DNA from: Erigeron canadensis
Taxonomy: Eukaryota; Streptophyta; Magnoliopsida; Asterales; Asteraceae
Assembly (NCBI RefSeq): GCF_010389155.1
Contig: NC_057765.1
Span: 9,362,001-9,426,000 of the forward strand
Direction of reading: 5' to 3'
DNA length: 64,000 nt
Shown: positions 47,101 through 59,437 of the stretch, in pieces
Position numbering within the stretch: position 1 is the stretch's first letter
Layout: each line of letters begins with the position of its first letter
The notes under the pieces: model-generated
What the model was told of the DNA's origin: nothing
Seen by the model: the letters and a program-made list of their open reading frames with translations, nothing else
Database searches by the model: none
Position numbers and translations under genes: made by a program

Positions 47101-50100
47101 GGGAAATTAAATATTTAGTTTATCAAGACAGACGATTAGATTGCCGACATCTTCAAAAAGCCTCTATTACCACAAAGATTTGAGTTCTTGAGGTCCAAGT
47201 TGCAGGTCGTTCCCCGCCCTCAACTTGCGGGGGAGTATTAGACAATTTAGACAAGTGCGTTATTATATAGGGTAGCTATGTGTTAGTATGCATTCTATAT
47301 AATATAACCATCTGTATTCCGTATGATTTGAACATCAATCAATAATAATATGAGCTGATATAGAGGGAGTATCATTTCGTGTTATAGGAATTCAGATTTT
47401 TTTTCTGATTCCAAAGAAGTTGTTGAAATGTATTTGATATTCTAATCAGCTTTCATATCATATAAACTTGAAAAATATATAATATGATTCAAAACTATAC
47501 AAATCTCTTCAAAAAAATTTAAACTTTATTATAAAGCGTCAATGCAGATGCTCTAATAATAAATAATAAATGATAATGAATCTTTGAAAAACATGATATA
47601 TAAAATTATAAATCATTATCATTATAAAGTATGTATTACTACAAGTCTACAACCAATGCCTATTATAAACAATGTAAATTACTTGATCATATAATCACAT
47701 ATAAATATAATAAAATCTTTAATGTGTTACTGCAAAGTGAGTGGCCAATGGTGGCGGTAGGTTGGCAGAAGTCCAACTTTCGTTTAGTAGTTTAGTTTTG
47801 CACTATTTTTTTTTATTGAGGGTAGTCACTCTGTCTGTATATAAACCATTTAGGAATATGTAACTTATTTTAATTGATAGGGGCCTTCATGGGATATCCT
47901 GACTTTAACGTACATCTGCCACTAATCATTAGCCATGAATAAGAGGTGTAAAAGTTGGTGGGTCGGGTAATACGGGTTAAAATAGATAATGTCTTTTTTT
48001 GAGCTGAAACAGGTTAAGTTGGGCTGACCCAGACATGTTTTGTGTAATTCTTCAGCTTATAAACAGTTAGTGTGTCATAATTTTTCATGCGGTTCGCTAT
48101 TTTAGCGATAAACACGTTTCGAATAGTATGATTTAGGAGATTTCAAGCATTAAGATTACACTTTCGGCTACCTGTGTGTTATTTATCTATCTATTCATTT
48201 GACTTGTTATATTAAACTGGATCAGTGTATTTATAATTATATATTTTTCACAGCCATGTTTGTTAGCATCATCATGGGCTCATGGCTAGTTTGACCACTC
48301 TTTAATCTAAATAATTATCCATTCTGCATTTTAATTTAGGTATATCTACATCCCATGATTCGCGATGCACATGGGCGCAAGATGTCCAAGTCTTTGGGCA
48401 ACGTGATAGATCCTATCGAAGTCATATCGGGAATTTCCCTGGATGGTCTTAACAAGAGACTAGAGGAGGGTAACTTGGATCCTACTGAGTTGAAAGTTGC
48501 CAAAGAGGGCCAGAAAAAAGATTTTCCCAATGGTATTCCTGAATGTGGTGCAGATGCCCTTCGGTTTGCCCTTGTCTCATACACAGCTCAGGTACTGTCA
48601 ATGTTTACTTGGGATGGCAACATTGGCGGGTTGGGTAATGATTAAAACCATTTTAACTTTTTTGTGCCTAATAATGGCTCACTTGTTTCCAAGCTTTAAT
48701 ATTTTCAGGCAGTTACATGTTAAAGGCTTGGTAACCCTTGTAGAAAGAAAAGGGAATTTTTTAAAAATAATTTAAAAAAAGTTTGCGCCCCCATCCCAAA
48801 TTTATAGTCCACTTTTCCATTTTTGCATGTCCCAAAATAATTGTCCACTCGCAAACTCTTGCAATCAAAAATCATTTAAGTGGTAAATATCAAATTTTTT
48901 TGGTGGCACAATGTATTTATTACACTTTTTTTATGCCGTGTGATTGTTGGTCTGGGAACAATAATTTTAGGTGGAGGGAGTAAATTTTTTTGTTGGGGTT
49001 GGAGTTACCCAAAAAACTTGATATGCAAAAATAAAATAAGATTTTGTGATAATAGGTCAAAAGAGGTTTGTTAAATTTGGGTTGTTTGTTTGTGCAGAGG
49101 CTGTGGGTTGATTCAATACATTGTCCAAAACATTGAACTTCAATTAATAATATGAGTGATATATAATTTTGAGTATAGTATCATTTTAAGAATAAATCAG
49201 TTTTTTATAATGATCTAGGAAGTTGTATTCATCAAAAAGACACTCGAATTATCATTTTGTAATATCTGCGAGTTAAATGGGTTTAATAATAATCAGTTTT
49301 TTCAATTACTCTCTTCACGTTATTATTTTCTGTCCTACTCTACTTGATGCTAATTTGTGGTTTTTGACTCTCTCTAGTCCGATAAAATAAATTTGGACAT
49401 ATTACGTGTCAACGGGTATCGACAGTGGTGTAATAAGCTCTGGAATGCTGTGAGATTTGCCATGAGCAAACTTGGGGATGGTTATATTCCTCCAGAAAAG
49501 ATTGCTGTTGAGAAGATGCCATTTAGTTGCCAATGGATACTTTCTGTACTAAACAAAGCTATATCAAAAACCATATCATCATTGGATTCTTATGAGTTCT
49601 CAGATGCATCGAGTGCTGTATACTTTTGGTGGCAATCTCAGCTGTGTGATATCTTCATTGAAGTAATTAAACCATACTTCTTCGGTGATGATGCATCAAA
49701 TGTATATGAAAAGAGATGTGCACAGGATACGTTATGGGTTTGTTTGGATAATGGACTAAGACTGCTACATCCTTTTATGCCATATGTTACTGAAGAATTG
49801 TGGCAACGTCTTCCCTCACCAAAGCATTATACACGAGAGAAATCCATCATGATATGTGAATACCCTTCATCTGTAGAGGTTAGATATTGAGCTCTAATTG
49901 TTCTTTTCAGAATCAAATATAGTATATTAGCCTTTAAAGTGGGCCGAAGCAGGCCGCACTGAGTTGACATTGTCCCATTTTATTACTTTATATATAATAT
50001 AATTAGTGTATTGGATATATTTACAGAAGTCATATAGTTTCAGTAATACTCCAGTAATATTTTGACGAGAATGAGCTAGGAGGATCTGTCGATTGAATTC

Positions 50101-51382
50101 ATCATTTTGTGACTTTTGACCCATTTGATCTGTTCTCTTTTAATTATTTTAAATGTAACCCATCTGACTAAATCAATCTTTTCTTAATTATATGTGTCAG
50201 GCCAAGTTGAAACACTGCACGTTTGACCAGAAAAGACAACAAATAACTTTATTTGGGTGTAGTAGTTGGTGTTTAAGAGGCGAATAGTCTTCTTTTTTAA
50301 ATTCAGAATTATTTAAGAGGTTTTATGCATTAAAAAGAGATCTAGGGTGGCCTTTGTCTTTCTTTAGCTAATATCTTTACACGTTTGACCTTTTAGAGTT
50401 AATATTTGAATGGACCCATCCTTAAGAAATGGCAAGATAATTGAGTAGACAGGCAACATTTTTGATTTTGCTATGCATTTTATGAATGTAACTTATTTCA
50501 GTTCTGTTGGATCAAGTGAACAGAAATTTATACTCGTGTTATGGTTTACTGCTTGCAGTCCTGGACAAATGAAACAGCAGAGAAGGAGATGGAAGTGGTC
50601 GAGTCTGCAGTCAAATCTATAAGATCAATAAGGGCTAACCTGCCTGCGGCAGAGAGGAATGAAAGGTACTTTCATTTTGGATGGTTAGAATCGTGGGAGG
50701 GTCTGGGTGTGTTTCTTGGTAGCGGTTCTGATTTATCTATTTTTTAGGATAATCCAAGATAATAGAAAGGCTACCAGAAAACAGTGTATTTATGTGCAAA
50801 GGGGTTTAAATCCGAATACCGCCTGCATTTCTATCTTCTATGAACTGAGTTTTATTATAAATATATATAATACTAGGTCTTTTACCCGCACGATGTGCGG
50901 TGTTTAATTGATTTATCAAAACTTTTAATATTAATATTGATAAACAATAAAATTTAGTTTAGTTAGCATGATACTAACGTGTTTTTTATATTTATGTATA
51001 CAAATTAGAAATAAAAATATATAGTTGTTTATATTTATGATATAAAAAAACTAATGCCCAACTAAATTTGTTATAAACAAAATGGAATTTTAATCTTAAT
51101 ATCATGAGTTCTTTGATTTTTAATGTAATATAATTATGATGAAAAGGTCGTTCGTCTTGAATTAAGCTACTAAAATTTTACGAATTGTATAAAACTCAAG
51201 ATATGCAAGTAAATAGATTTGAATATCTTATCAAATTTTAAAATTTGTTTAGTATATTGTCAAAATTAATATGAAGATGTCATGTAGGATAAAATCCTAC
51301 ATGGCAATGTGTGGAGAATTCTTTTAGTTGAAGAGGCTTTAGAATCGTTCGGTTAACTACTGTTTTAATATATATATATATT

Positions 51383-51415
<33 letters not shown>

Positions 51416-53010
51416 CTAAATTGGCCATTTATTCTAGAATTTTTGCACTATGTTTCAGTTTTATTTTTTCCTTGGTGAGTATTTTAAATTTATCGATGCC
51501 TCAATGGTATTTTTTACGTGATCATTTGTTATCCATATTATATGATTCTTTACGGATAAAGGTAGTGAGTATTTTAAATTTATTGATTGTATTCTTTACG
51601 TGATCATTTGGTATCCATATTATATGATTCTTTACGGATAAAGGCTCTTCCTTTTTCAGGCGAGCAGGTTTTGCTGTTTCTCGAATGGATACAATTACAG
51701 ATCTTCTGAGAAGCCATGCAAAAGAAGTTTCAACCCTAGCCAACTTATCATCTTTCACGGTACACATATTTATCTTGCCTATTTTTGGAATTCAGCTCTG
51801 TGTCTTTGACATTTGTAGGAGTTGTATCTCCATTTTTTTTGGTTGTGATCTGTATATTCCTTAATGAATTCCTGATTCATATTAGTACTCTTTTTTCCTA
51901 TAAACCAATATACATCTCATATCTGGGATTAACAATTGTCAGGTACTTACTGAAAATGATGCTGCTCCCGCTGGATGCGCAGTTTCAGTTGTAAATGAAG
52001 CATTGTCGGTTTATCTAAAGCTTCAAGGAGCTATTGACGTTAAAAAGGAACGTGAAAAGCACCATTCAAAGTTAACAGAGTTACAAAAGTAAGCACTTTA
52101 GTGGAAATCATTTTTTAGTCATTACACACAAATCATAATTTTAAAGGTTGCAAGATGGCCGGTTGGGTAACAAATCAAAATGGATCGGCTGGTTGAAATG
52201 GGTCGATGTTAGTATTGGTGGAAATGGGTAGGATGGTTGGGGTTTACTCAAACCCTATTATATCTACTTTTTGTTATTATATTTTATTATTATAGTGTAG
52301 ATCTCAAATCATTTAGAAATAGAACTTTGATGGTTCTATTTTGATTTGTAATTAGGATAATTTTAGCTTGCCTAATTCCAGAATGATTATATTGCTTTTA
52401 GCGAGTGTAAGCAAGTTTGATTTGCAAATCATCCGTTCTTAGAAGTTCTATAGTAGCGGTATATTATGCAGGAAATACACAACTCATAACTTCGTCTCAT
52501 TCTCTACTAAACACAAATCATAATTTTATATGCCTGGTAACTTTAACTTCATTTCGTAAGATTTTTTAAAACGTTTCATTAGAAACAGCTTAGGTCTTTC
52601 CATGTAGAAAAAAGAAGAATCGGCTTGTAATAACTAGTTAATCAGGATCCAAATCCAATTCTATCTGGTGTTTCTTTTATCTAAATATATGTATTTGTGA
52701 CCCGAAGTTAATATCATTCTTGTGATTTGGATCGACATATTCGTTTAACTCTCAAGGGTCAAGCTATCTTACAGACTTCCCTTACCACCTTTATATGGAG
52801 TTATTAGCAATCTCATTAATTTCTCTCTATTTCACCAGGCAAAAAGAGAATCTAAACAAAGAGATGAGTGCGAAGAGCTACGAGAAGGTTCCAGCCCGTA
52901 TAAAAGAAGAAAACGTCGCTAAACTGGCCACAATAATGCAACAAATATTGTCTCTTGAAGAAGCGGCGCAACACTTTGAACGAGAAGTAGCTGCAAATGC
53001 TTCACAGTAA
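37681..53010 (+). CDS. VALRS: Valyl-tRNA synthetase, probable dual mitochondrial/cytosolic gene
   Basis: Class I enzyme charging tRNA-Val. Twenty-one exons join in frame: 37681-37787, 38088-38196, 38653-38727, 38826-38995, 39106-39178, 39312-39377, 39467-39550, 39968-40045, 40183-40266, 40394-40473, 41026-41083, 41160-41462, 41798-41968, 42041-42240, 42614-43016, 48340-48591, 49378-49878, 50559-50665, 51660-51759, 51943-52088, 52839-53010 (1112 codons). The HIGH motif is at residues 190-193 ([15 protein letters not shown]). The CP1 editing domain includes [12 protein letters not shown] and [14 protein letters not shown] is at 701-705 ([10 protein letters not shown]). The anticodon-binding domain ([13 protein letters not shown]) and a C-terminal coiled coil follow. 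The first ATG gives a Ser-, Leu- and Arg-rich presequence ([20 protein letters not shown]). A second in-frame ATG at 38125 gives 1064 codons, the cytosolic length. Intron 15 (5.3 kb) holds a copia element. Confidence 0.96.
43517..43641 (+). repeat. Copia 2, 5' LTR
   Basis: 125 bp, beginning TATTAGACAATTTAG and ending GAGCTGATA, so it lacks the standard TG...CA ends. The border is set by the TAGAG duplication and the primer-binding site at 43642. It has one difference (GTAGCTAAGTG) from the 3' LTR (GTAGCTATGTG). Confidence 0.93.
44007..47118 (+). pseudogene. Copia 2 gag-pol remnant
   Basis: 44007-45188 starts close to the gag zinc knuckle ([13 protein letters not shown]), then protease ([10 protein letters not shown]), pre-integrase ([13 protein letters not shown]) and the first part of the integrase core ([10 protein letters not shown]). 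Most of gag is absent. The frame breaks at a run of ten G near 45112. 45055-46155 resumes with [18 protein letters not shown]. The integrase region after LPSHVSSKY is missing. RT follows ([43 protein letters not shown]). A second break near 46150 leads to 46225-47118 with YLDDIIITG and RNase H. Stops follow at 47118 and beyond. Confidence 0.92.
47236..47360 (+). repeat. Copia 2, 3' LTR
   Basis: 125 bp, identical to the 5' LTR except one base. It is preceded by a purine tract and followed by the target-site duplication TAGAG. Confidence 0.93.
48786..48980. mobile_element. Stowaway-like MITE in ValRS intron 16
   Basis: The left part CCCCCATCCCAAATTTATAG and, inverted from the right end, CTCCCTCCACCTAAAATTAT are imperfect terminal repeats of the Stowaway type. 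TA follows on the right side. It also has internal AATAATTGTCC and AATAATTTTAGG pieces in opposite orientation. About 195 bp, non-coding, in the middle of intron 16. Confidence 0.6.
50873..50900 (-). mobile_element. Helitron-like 3' terminus in ValRS intron 18
   Basis: On the minus strand CCGCACATCGTGCGG is a perfect small hairpin, then a 9-base spacer and CTAG before T. It is the best-formed Helitron-like end in the window. The body would run rightward in intron 18, toward the TA-rich block near 51370. I could not set the 5' end. Confidence 0.55.
51475..51644 (+). repeat. Tandem duplication of about 90 bp before ValRS exon 19
   Basis: A unit starting GTGAGTATTTTAAATTTAT and ending TTTACGGATAAAGG occurs at 51475-51564 and 51565-51644. 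The second copy has a 10-bp loss near its start. The end of the second copy is 15 bases from the exon 19 acceptor (51659/51660), so the duplicated DNA includes the region where the branch point is expected. Confidence 0.85.
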
Positions 53011-53580
53011 TGCACTTTTATAGGTTTTGAAATGAATGTCATCGAGGCATTCATTATAATATTTGATAAACATTGTGGGAAGTTAGAGAATGAGGGAAAC
53101 ACGATAAGATTCTGATACAAGATGTGTTATGTGAAATTTTTGGACAATTTGTACTTTCAATACTGATTCATGAGAACATTTTTTAATGCTGCGGGACTGT
53201 TTAATATGTTTTCAGTTGAGTTGAAATTTGGGTGCCCAGCGGTTGTGAGCTTGTAAGTGGCCATCTCTTGCTACACTTTGATAAGGGATATAAGACCTAG
53301 AAAGTGGAAGTAGTTTTATTTATCTTGCGTAGTAGGCTAAAGAATTGTTAACAGGGATAACTATTAATTGTTCGGTAGGCAGTTCGGTTTTGATATAAAA
53401 AATCTTTATTCTGTGAATACGGTACTAGGGGCATAGGTATACGCGGGTCGATTTAATGGGTTCTGATAAAATAATTTTGTTTGGGTCAAATCAAATACTA
53501 TGGTTTCCAAAAGGTTCAATCCAAACCCTATATATTTCGATTGGATTATATTTTGATTGGATTAATGTAATCAACGTATC
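53011..53580 (+). other. 3' flank of ValRS
   Basis: The 3' UTR and downstream DNA of ValRS. I see no strong AATAAA close to the stop. Possible signals are ATTATAATATTTGATAAAC at about 53053 and TGATATAAAAAATC near 53392. No other gene is evident before the copia LTR at 53581. Confidence 0.4.
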
Positions 53581-53830
53581 TGTTAAGAATTAGATGATCT
53601 TGAATCAACTAATAACAATTAACAATAACAATAGAAGATTGTTAAGAATTAGATGATCTTGAATCAACAATAATAACAATTAACAATAACAATAGAAGAT
53701 AATAAAAGGAAGAAGATGGAGGGTTTGCATTTAACTAATAGGAAGCTTAACTTTTATATAGAGTATATTAGCTTTAGAAGTAAGCTAGGGGTAAATTAAT
53801 CTTTACATAATATATATTTGGTATATAACA
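53581..53830 (-). repeat. Probable 3' LTR of copia remnant 3
   Basis: 250 bp. On the minus strand it starts TGTTATATACC and ends ATTCTTAACA, with TG...CA ends and TGTTA/TAACA symmetry. It lies directly beside the purine tract. Its last 60 bp (53581-53639) are repeated in tandem at 53640-53699. No partner LTR was found, so the border is inferred. Confidence 0.65.
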
Positions 53831-55760
53831 CTCCCCCTCAAATATATATTACACAGTTGTATTGTCTCATTAAAAACCTTACTAAGAAAAACCCAGTGAG
53901 ATAAAACTTAGTTAAGGGAAAAAGAGTGCAATGCGTGTAATACTCCCCCTGAATTGAGCAAACGTCTTCAATCTTCGAAATCCGGTCATGTAGTGAAAAC
54001 TGCTCGAAACTGCTTCCATATAAGGACTTTATGGATAGGTCAGTCAAATTATCACTTGTCTTGACTTTTGTACATCAATCCCTCCTTCCTTGTAAATCAT
54101 AAGTTGAGAAGAATTTTGGTGAGATATGCCTTAATTTGACACTTTTGATGTAGAGTTCTCTGATTTGAGCAATGCAGCCAGCGTTGTCTTCATAAATGGC
54201 TGTCGGAGTCTTCTCGACTAATTCTATATCTTGAGAATTGATTTTCATAAAATTGTTTTACCGCCGTAAGACGTGATTTGTGTGTATAAGTACATAGCAT
54301 GAGTGTATCCGATTAGTTGAGACTTTTTGTTTTGATATGATAGACCTAGGTCTTGCGTCCCATAAAATATGTGAATATAAATTTAGTTTCATTCCAATGT
54401 TTACATGTAAAATTTAAATTTTATCAGACAAGTATACATACCGAAAAAGCAATGTCGTATCTCGTGTTGTTTGCAAGATACATGAGAGTACCGATTGCAC
54501 ATACATATGATATCGAATGTTTCAACTCATGTCCAAAACAGTCATACTACTGCCAATTAAGTAGACAGGTTCGAACTGAATCAAAGCACAAGCCTACGCA
54601 CTTTCAAGACACACCTATATATCTCAAGGCTAAGGCACATTTACGAGATATCCAACGAGTCTATATTCGACTATATTATTTAGACCATATAATGCTCTAA
54701 AGAGATTTTTATATAAATGTCATTTTCTACTTTCCCGCATAAATATGTAGTAATGACATCAATTAGTTTCGTATGGAGTCCTTCCAAGATTGTAAGGTCG
54801 ATTAAAATCTATTTATTGTTGCATATAATACGGGAGAATATATTTCCTCATTACCCGGGATTTAAGAGAAACTTTGTGCAACTAATCGTACCTTATATAA
54901 TCTCATTCTTTTTATTTCAATCACCCATTTATAACCTACTGATTCGACGTCTATGGGTGTGCGACCTATAGGTCAAAAAGATACTTTGCTTTTTGAGCGA
55001 ATTTTATGGCTTCTTGCCATTTTGGGCCAATCATCTTTGTGCATACATATATCCAGAGTTTTATATACGCATTTATTACGTTTATTGCCATAGCATATAT
55101 GAAAATATATATTGTCAACATGCATGTGTTGTCCGGTTCCAAAGTGCACTCGTATGTATTGAGATCTCATTTTTCATCCTGGAACCAGTATTTTACCAAG
55201 GACTATTTCATCTGGTATTGTGTATGTCCTTGGGATATTTACCTCTGTAGAGGTTTCATTTAATGTTATGTTGGAGATTTTCACCAACTATGTTTTTGCT
55301 CATTTCTTTTCGTGGGTTTTTGTCTCTGGAATCGATCCGCCTCCCACATTTAATTTGAGCAGGTGCATTTGATGCTGGTATATGTGATGTTGTCACTCTA
55401 ATTTTATCTGAAAATGCATCTAATAATTTATTTTGGACTTTATGTGTGATCATTTTTGGGGTCAACATTTGATATTGATGATGCATTCTCAAGTTATTTT
55501 CTGTGTTACCAGTCTTTCTTTTCTTATCTCTCCGCATAAGACTGGGAATACTTTCTCATCAAATTGGCAATCAACATATGAGTGTTGTAGATATGTCATC
55601 AGTTGATGGTTATACGTATTTAATAATTGATGGGGAATCAAAACTAAATATATAAATGTCCAGTCATACTTTTTGTCTTGGTACATATACCGTGCAACCA
55701 ATAATTTTAGATTGAGACAATTTGGTTCTCCTCTATAAAATAATATTAGGGAGAATATGA
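53581..55760 (-). mobile_element. Degenerate Ty1/copia remnant 3
   Basis: The minus strand shows scattered copia pieces in the expected order. Near 55380-55300 is the integrase-RT linker (SNAPAQIKCGRRIDSRD), near 54510-54470 an RT/RNase H piece (AIGTLMYLANNTRYD), and near 54215-54090 RNase H (TAIYEDNAGCIAQ and KHISPKFF-like LRHISPKFFSTYDLQ). A polypurine tract (GAGGGGGAG on the minus strand) abuts a probable 3' LTR at 53581-53830. Most of RT and everything before the linker are missing or unrecognisable, and I found no second LTR. It is an old, inactive fragment. Confidence 0.75.
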
Positions 55761-56501
55761 ATAATGATTATGTTATTATGATGACCTGAACAGTCATGCC
55801 ATGCATATAATTTATCCTTATCGAAAATTCATTTAATTTGCACCATGTATGATTCAATAAGATTTGTGTATAATATAACCTAGAGGATAAAACTTTTTAT
55901 TCATGACAATTTTTTTTGTCATTAAATGAATATAATGCGTCATTTATTGTTTGAATCCTGAATATAGGATAATTCGAACAAGAATTACATTGATATCAAT
56001 TTAAAATTCATCACAAGAATAGCTTTGCTATAAAATAGGAGATATTTCGTTTGAAATATAAATCAATTTATTAAATGCATATAGCAACCATTTGTAAGAA
56101 AAATAAAAGAACAAAAACAATTACGCATTTCTTCATCTTTCAATTTCAATTCCATATAAACTTAAAAACTTAACAGAAAAGCTATGCCATATAAAATATA
56201 AAATATATATATCTAAAGTAACTGTTGATCTATTTGTTTGTGAGGCTTATAACAAATGTATTATAGACACATAAAAAAGAAAAACTAAATGGGCTTATAG
56301 TAGATTATTATTATTATTTTTTATAACAAGTGTATTATTATTATTTAAAATTCATCACAAGGCTTATAATAAATGTTTAATAGATTATTATTATTATTAT
56401 TTTTTATAACATATATTCAATCATATCATCCATAGATGATAAGCGAAAAATCAGGGATTTATTTACTAGTTTTTGGAGTACAATTTATATATGAAGGTAG
56501 T
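55761..56501. other. AT-rich intergenic DNA, no gene seen
   Basis: Very AT-rich. A phrase with GATTATTATTATTATTTTTTA and TATAACA recurs at about 56305 and 56385, suggesting a short local duplication of about 80 bp. There is no open frame of interest. Confidence 0.5.
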
Positions 56502-57427
56502 TGTGAGTCCCTACACAAGATGTAAACGAGTATACAAGAAATAACAAGTATATCAAGTAAATCTGACTGACAAATAATTCTGATCTATAGAAAGACTAGT
56601 TCAGCATTATGATCCAGATATGGATATGAATATAAAGTAAATACGAGTAACAAGTACTTGAAACTATATAAATAATATGTATAATCAAGTATTTAGGCAA
56701 AGAGTCGAGATGTATTTTTTAATGTATTTTATTCATTGATATAAACAAAATACAAAGGTTGTTGTGGAACAAAGATAATCACACTTGTGAAAATATCTAA
56801 ACAATCTTGAAATACAAATGATCTAATCAACTAGGAAATACTCGTAAGGATTACTTAGAGTATATCTCACAAGTTGCAATGCCAAAGTTCCAAGCCATTT
56901 GCAAGTTGTGAGAAGTCTTGTATTTATAGGCAAAGTTCATGATGACATGGACTAGACCGTACAATACATGGTTGGGACACATTTAAGGAAATCAATAAGA
57001 TTCCTTAAATTGTGTATTTTAAGATTAAGTGTGAAAGTCATTTGATGTGGCATTTCACACTTTATTCCCAACCATTTGACTTAACCAAAAAGCTTTCCAG
57101 AAACAATGTTATTGACTGGATAAAGCATGGTAAAGTAAAAAGGCTTCCTAGTAATCAGTGCAAAGTGGTGTAAGTACTTTACACTGAGCATCTTCAGATC
57201 TTCAATCAGATAGAATCTCCTCAGAGCCCTGCTTCTCAGAAGATTCTCTTCTTCAGTCTTCAGTCTTCGACTTCAGATTGAATGTATTCAGTTTGGGCTG
57301 ATCTCGATCTGAAGTGAAGCTTCAGAGAACTAATTCTGAGAGGGTCCTCAGAATTTCTGTACAAGTATTTTCTCTGAACTTCAGATATTTCTGAACAAAT
57401 TACACTTGGTCGATTTTCGACCTAACA
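56502..57427 (-). repeat. Probable 3' LTR of the env-like retrotransposon
   Basis: On the minus strand a purine tract (AGGGGGAAT) at about 57429-57438 is followed by TGTTAGGTCGAAAATCGACC, a typical LTR start. About 926 bp further the sequence reaches GGGACTCACA, a plausible end with CA. The right third is full of CTTCAG and CTCAGA motifs on the plus strand. The partner LTR would lie beyond position 64000. The left border and any target-site duplication are not certain. Confidence 0.5.
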
Positions 57428-59437
57428 AATTCCCCCTATTTGTTCTGAAATATTACATGCATTTTTAGACTTCTATCTATACATGTTTGTAAGTCTAAAG
57501 GAAGCTTTCTGTTGTTAGAGGAGTTTTGTTTAAGTTGTAAAAATATTCTAAGGACATCTTATAGATCATTGATGCCTTAGAATTTTGCCTTGTGAATTTT
57601 CTAACTTAAACATATCATCTACTTGTTGAATGCAACTTGTAACATATATACAATACATAAATTTAGAGTTTGTTACAAGTACATGATAATTCTGAAAGAG
57701 TAAACTTCTTTGTAGGCCTCAAACCAGAAGGTGCATCAGTAGCTTTCCTCTTCAGTGGAGAATGATCCTTCTTTCCAAACAATCTTTCCTCTATCTCCAC
57801 CTTTGCCTTCATCTTCTGTTGAATTCTTGACAACCATGCACCAATAAGATGAGACTTAGGCTTTGACTTCAGTATTTGGATCATCTCCCTGTGCTTAGAA
57901 ATCCCAAACTCGTGAACTAAAACTTGCTTGTACTCTTCTGCTGCCCTTCCTTCTCTTTTCACCACCAAATCAAATAATCTCAGTCCATCCTCCTTAACAA
58001 CATCAATATCTAAAATCTTGGCAGGATTGGATCTGTGTATCATGTAATGCTCATATTGATCCTTTTCATGTTTATTCTGGATTTGAGCAGCATCTTCAGA
58101 CATTGGTTTGAAGGTTGAAAGGTCAGCATCACGAGCTTGTATCCTTGAAGACTTAGGTCCAGTCACTTTGGGCTTTGTGGGTGGCCTTGCCATTTCTTTC
58201 TCAGTCTTCAGAACTCCAACCAGAATTTCTTTCCTTTTGATTGCCATCTCTTTTTCCCTGTTTTTCACCAAGTCTTCAACAGACAACTTAAAAGTGATAT
58301 GGTCCAGCTTTTGTTCTAATGGAGAGTATTTAACCCCATATTCATAATCACCCATTTCTGACACAGCTTTCTGCACTCTTGGATCATCTTTGATCTTCTG
58401 ATATCTTTCAAGTGTAAGACCAAGAGCTGCAACATCGATATGATCAGGGTACCCATTGACAAGTGTTGAGCCCTTTCCCTTTCTTTGTTTTTCTCTCCAC
58501 ATAATAAATTGATTGAAGACTTGTTTCTGAAGGGCCTCCAGCTTCTTCCCATCTGCAGTCAAGTCTGGAAATGGATATCCTTATTCATCGAAATTTTCAC
58601 CAACCACAAGTCCAGGATCTTTTGAACCTTTGGACTTGGGTTATTCAACCATCTGGGCCTTGCCCTTATCTTTCTTCACAACCTCAGATTGTTGTACTTT
58701 AGATTTCTGAGGTTGTTCACCAGACTTCTGAACTTGTTCCCCCTAAACTGAAGCACTGCCAGATTGTACTTCAGTCTACTTCTTGGTTGCTTCAATTATT
58801 TTTTGAGTGCTAGCAAGCAAACCAATAGGCACATTTCCCCCTTTGGGAATCTTTGAAGGCATTTTGGCATATAAGTCAATGGATGTTTTCATTGCCTTCA
58901 AAGGTTCCCAACTCTGCTGCTCAAGGTAATCAGAAATGCCCTTAGCCATAGAAGCAAACTGAGCCCTTAATCTGAATGAAGAGTTAAGGTTCAGTGCCTC
59001 ATGATCTTTAATTTCCTGCAGCAACTTTCTGTCATCTTCAGTCAATGATGCAGGGGGAGGAGGAGTAACAACACTTTCCTTCTTCAGAAGATTCAAAATT
59101 TCATCTAACTGTTTTGATTAGGTTTTGATACAGGTATTAAGGGTTGAAATTGAGGTGTGAATTTCTTCAACCACCTTATCAACCTTCTTGTTCGTTGCTG
59201 ATATGTCCATTTATATATACATTCCCATATCGTTTTTAAGTCGTTTTAAGCTTAATTATGTGTAATTTATATGTATATTCGATGCTTTGATGGTATTGTT
59301 AGTGATTTCAGGCTTAGAACAGGTACATGGGCTAGAAATAGCATTTGGAAGGATAAAAGATGCATTAGGATGATTCTTGGACGAGTACGAGCAAAGATGA
59401 GTTGAAAAATACAAGTTTTGCGGAAATTGGAAGCTTG

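Larger units (their letters stand above)
43517..47360 (+). mobile_element. Ty1/copia retrotransposon 2, recent but defective, in ValRS intron 15
   Basis: 3.84 kb, same strand as ValRS, with LTRs 43517-43641 and 47236-47360 and the target-site duplication TAGAG (43512-43516, 47361-47365). The primer-binding site TGGTATCAGAGCC follows the 5' LTR directly and is a perfect tRNA-iMet complement. A purine tract, TTGCGGGGGAG, precedes the 3' LTR. The LTRs differ at one position, so insertion is recent. Most of gag and the end of the integrase core are missing, and frame breaks remain, so the element depended on helper proteins or decayed at its source. It adds 3.8 kb to the intron without touching exon 15 or 16. 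Confidence 0.95.
43275..47369. mobile_element. Stowaway-like MITE split by copia 2
   Basis: The left end near 43275 reads TTCTTCTGTCCCAAATTGGC. The right end, beyond the copia insertion, reads on the minus strand TACTCCCTCTATCTCATTTA once the copia element and one copy of TAGAG are left out. CTCCCTC-GTCCCA-type ends next to TA are typical of Stowaway (Tc1/mariner) MITEs. Its two parts are 43275-43516 and 47366-47369. Copia 2 entered four to nine bases from its right end, so the MITE is the older element. Confidence 0.6.

Noticed and set aside
54353..55263. Several plus-strand frames of 65-115 codons
   Set aside because: They are antisense readings of the degraded copia remnant, whose recognisable motifs are on the minus strand.
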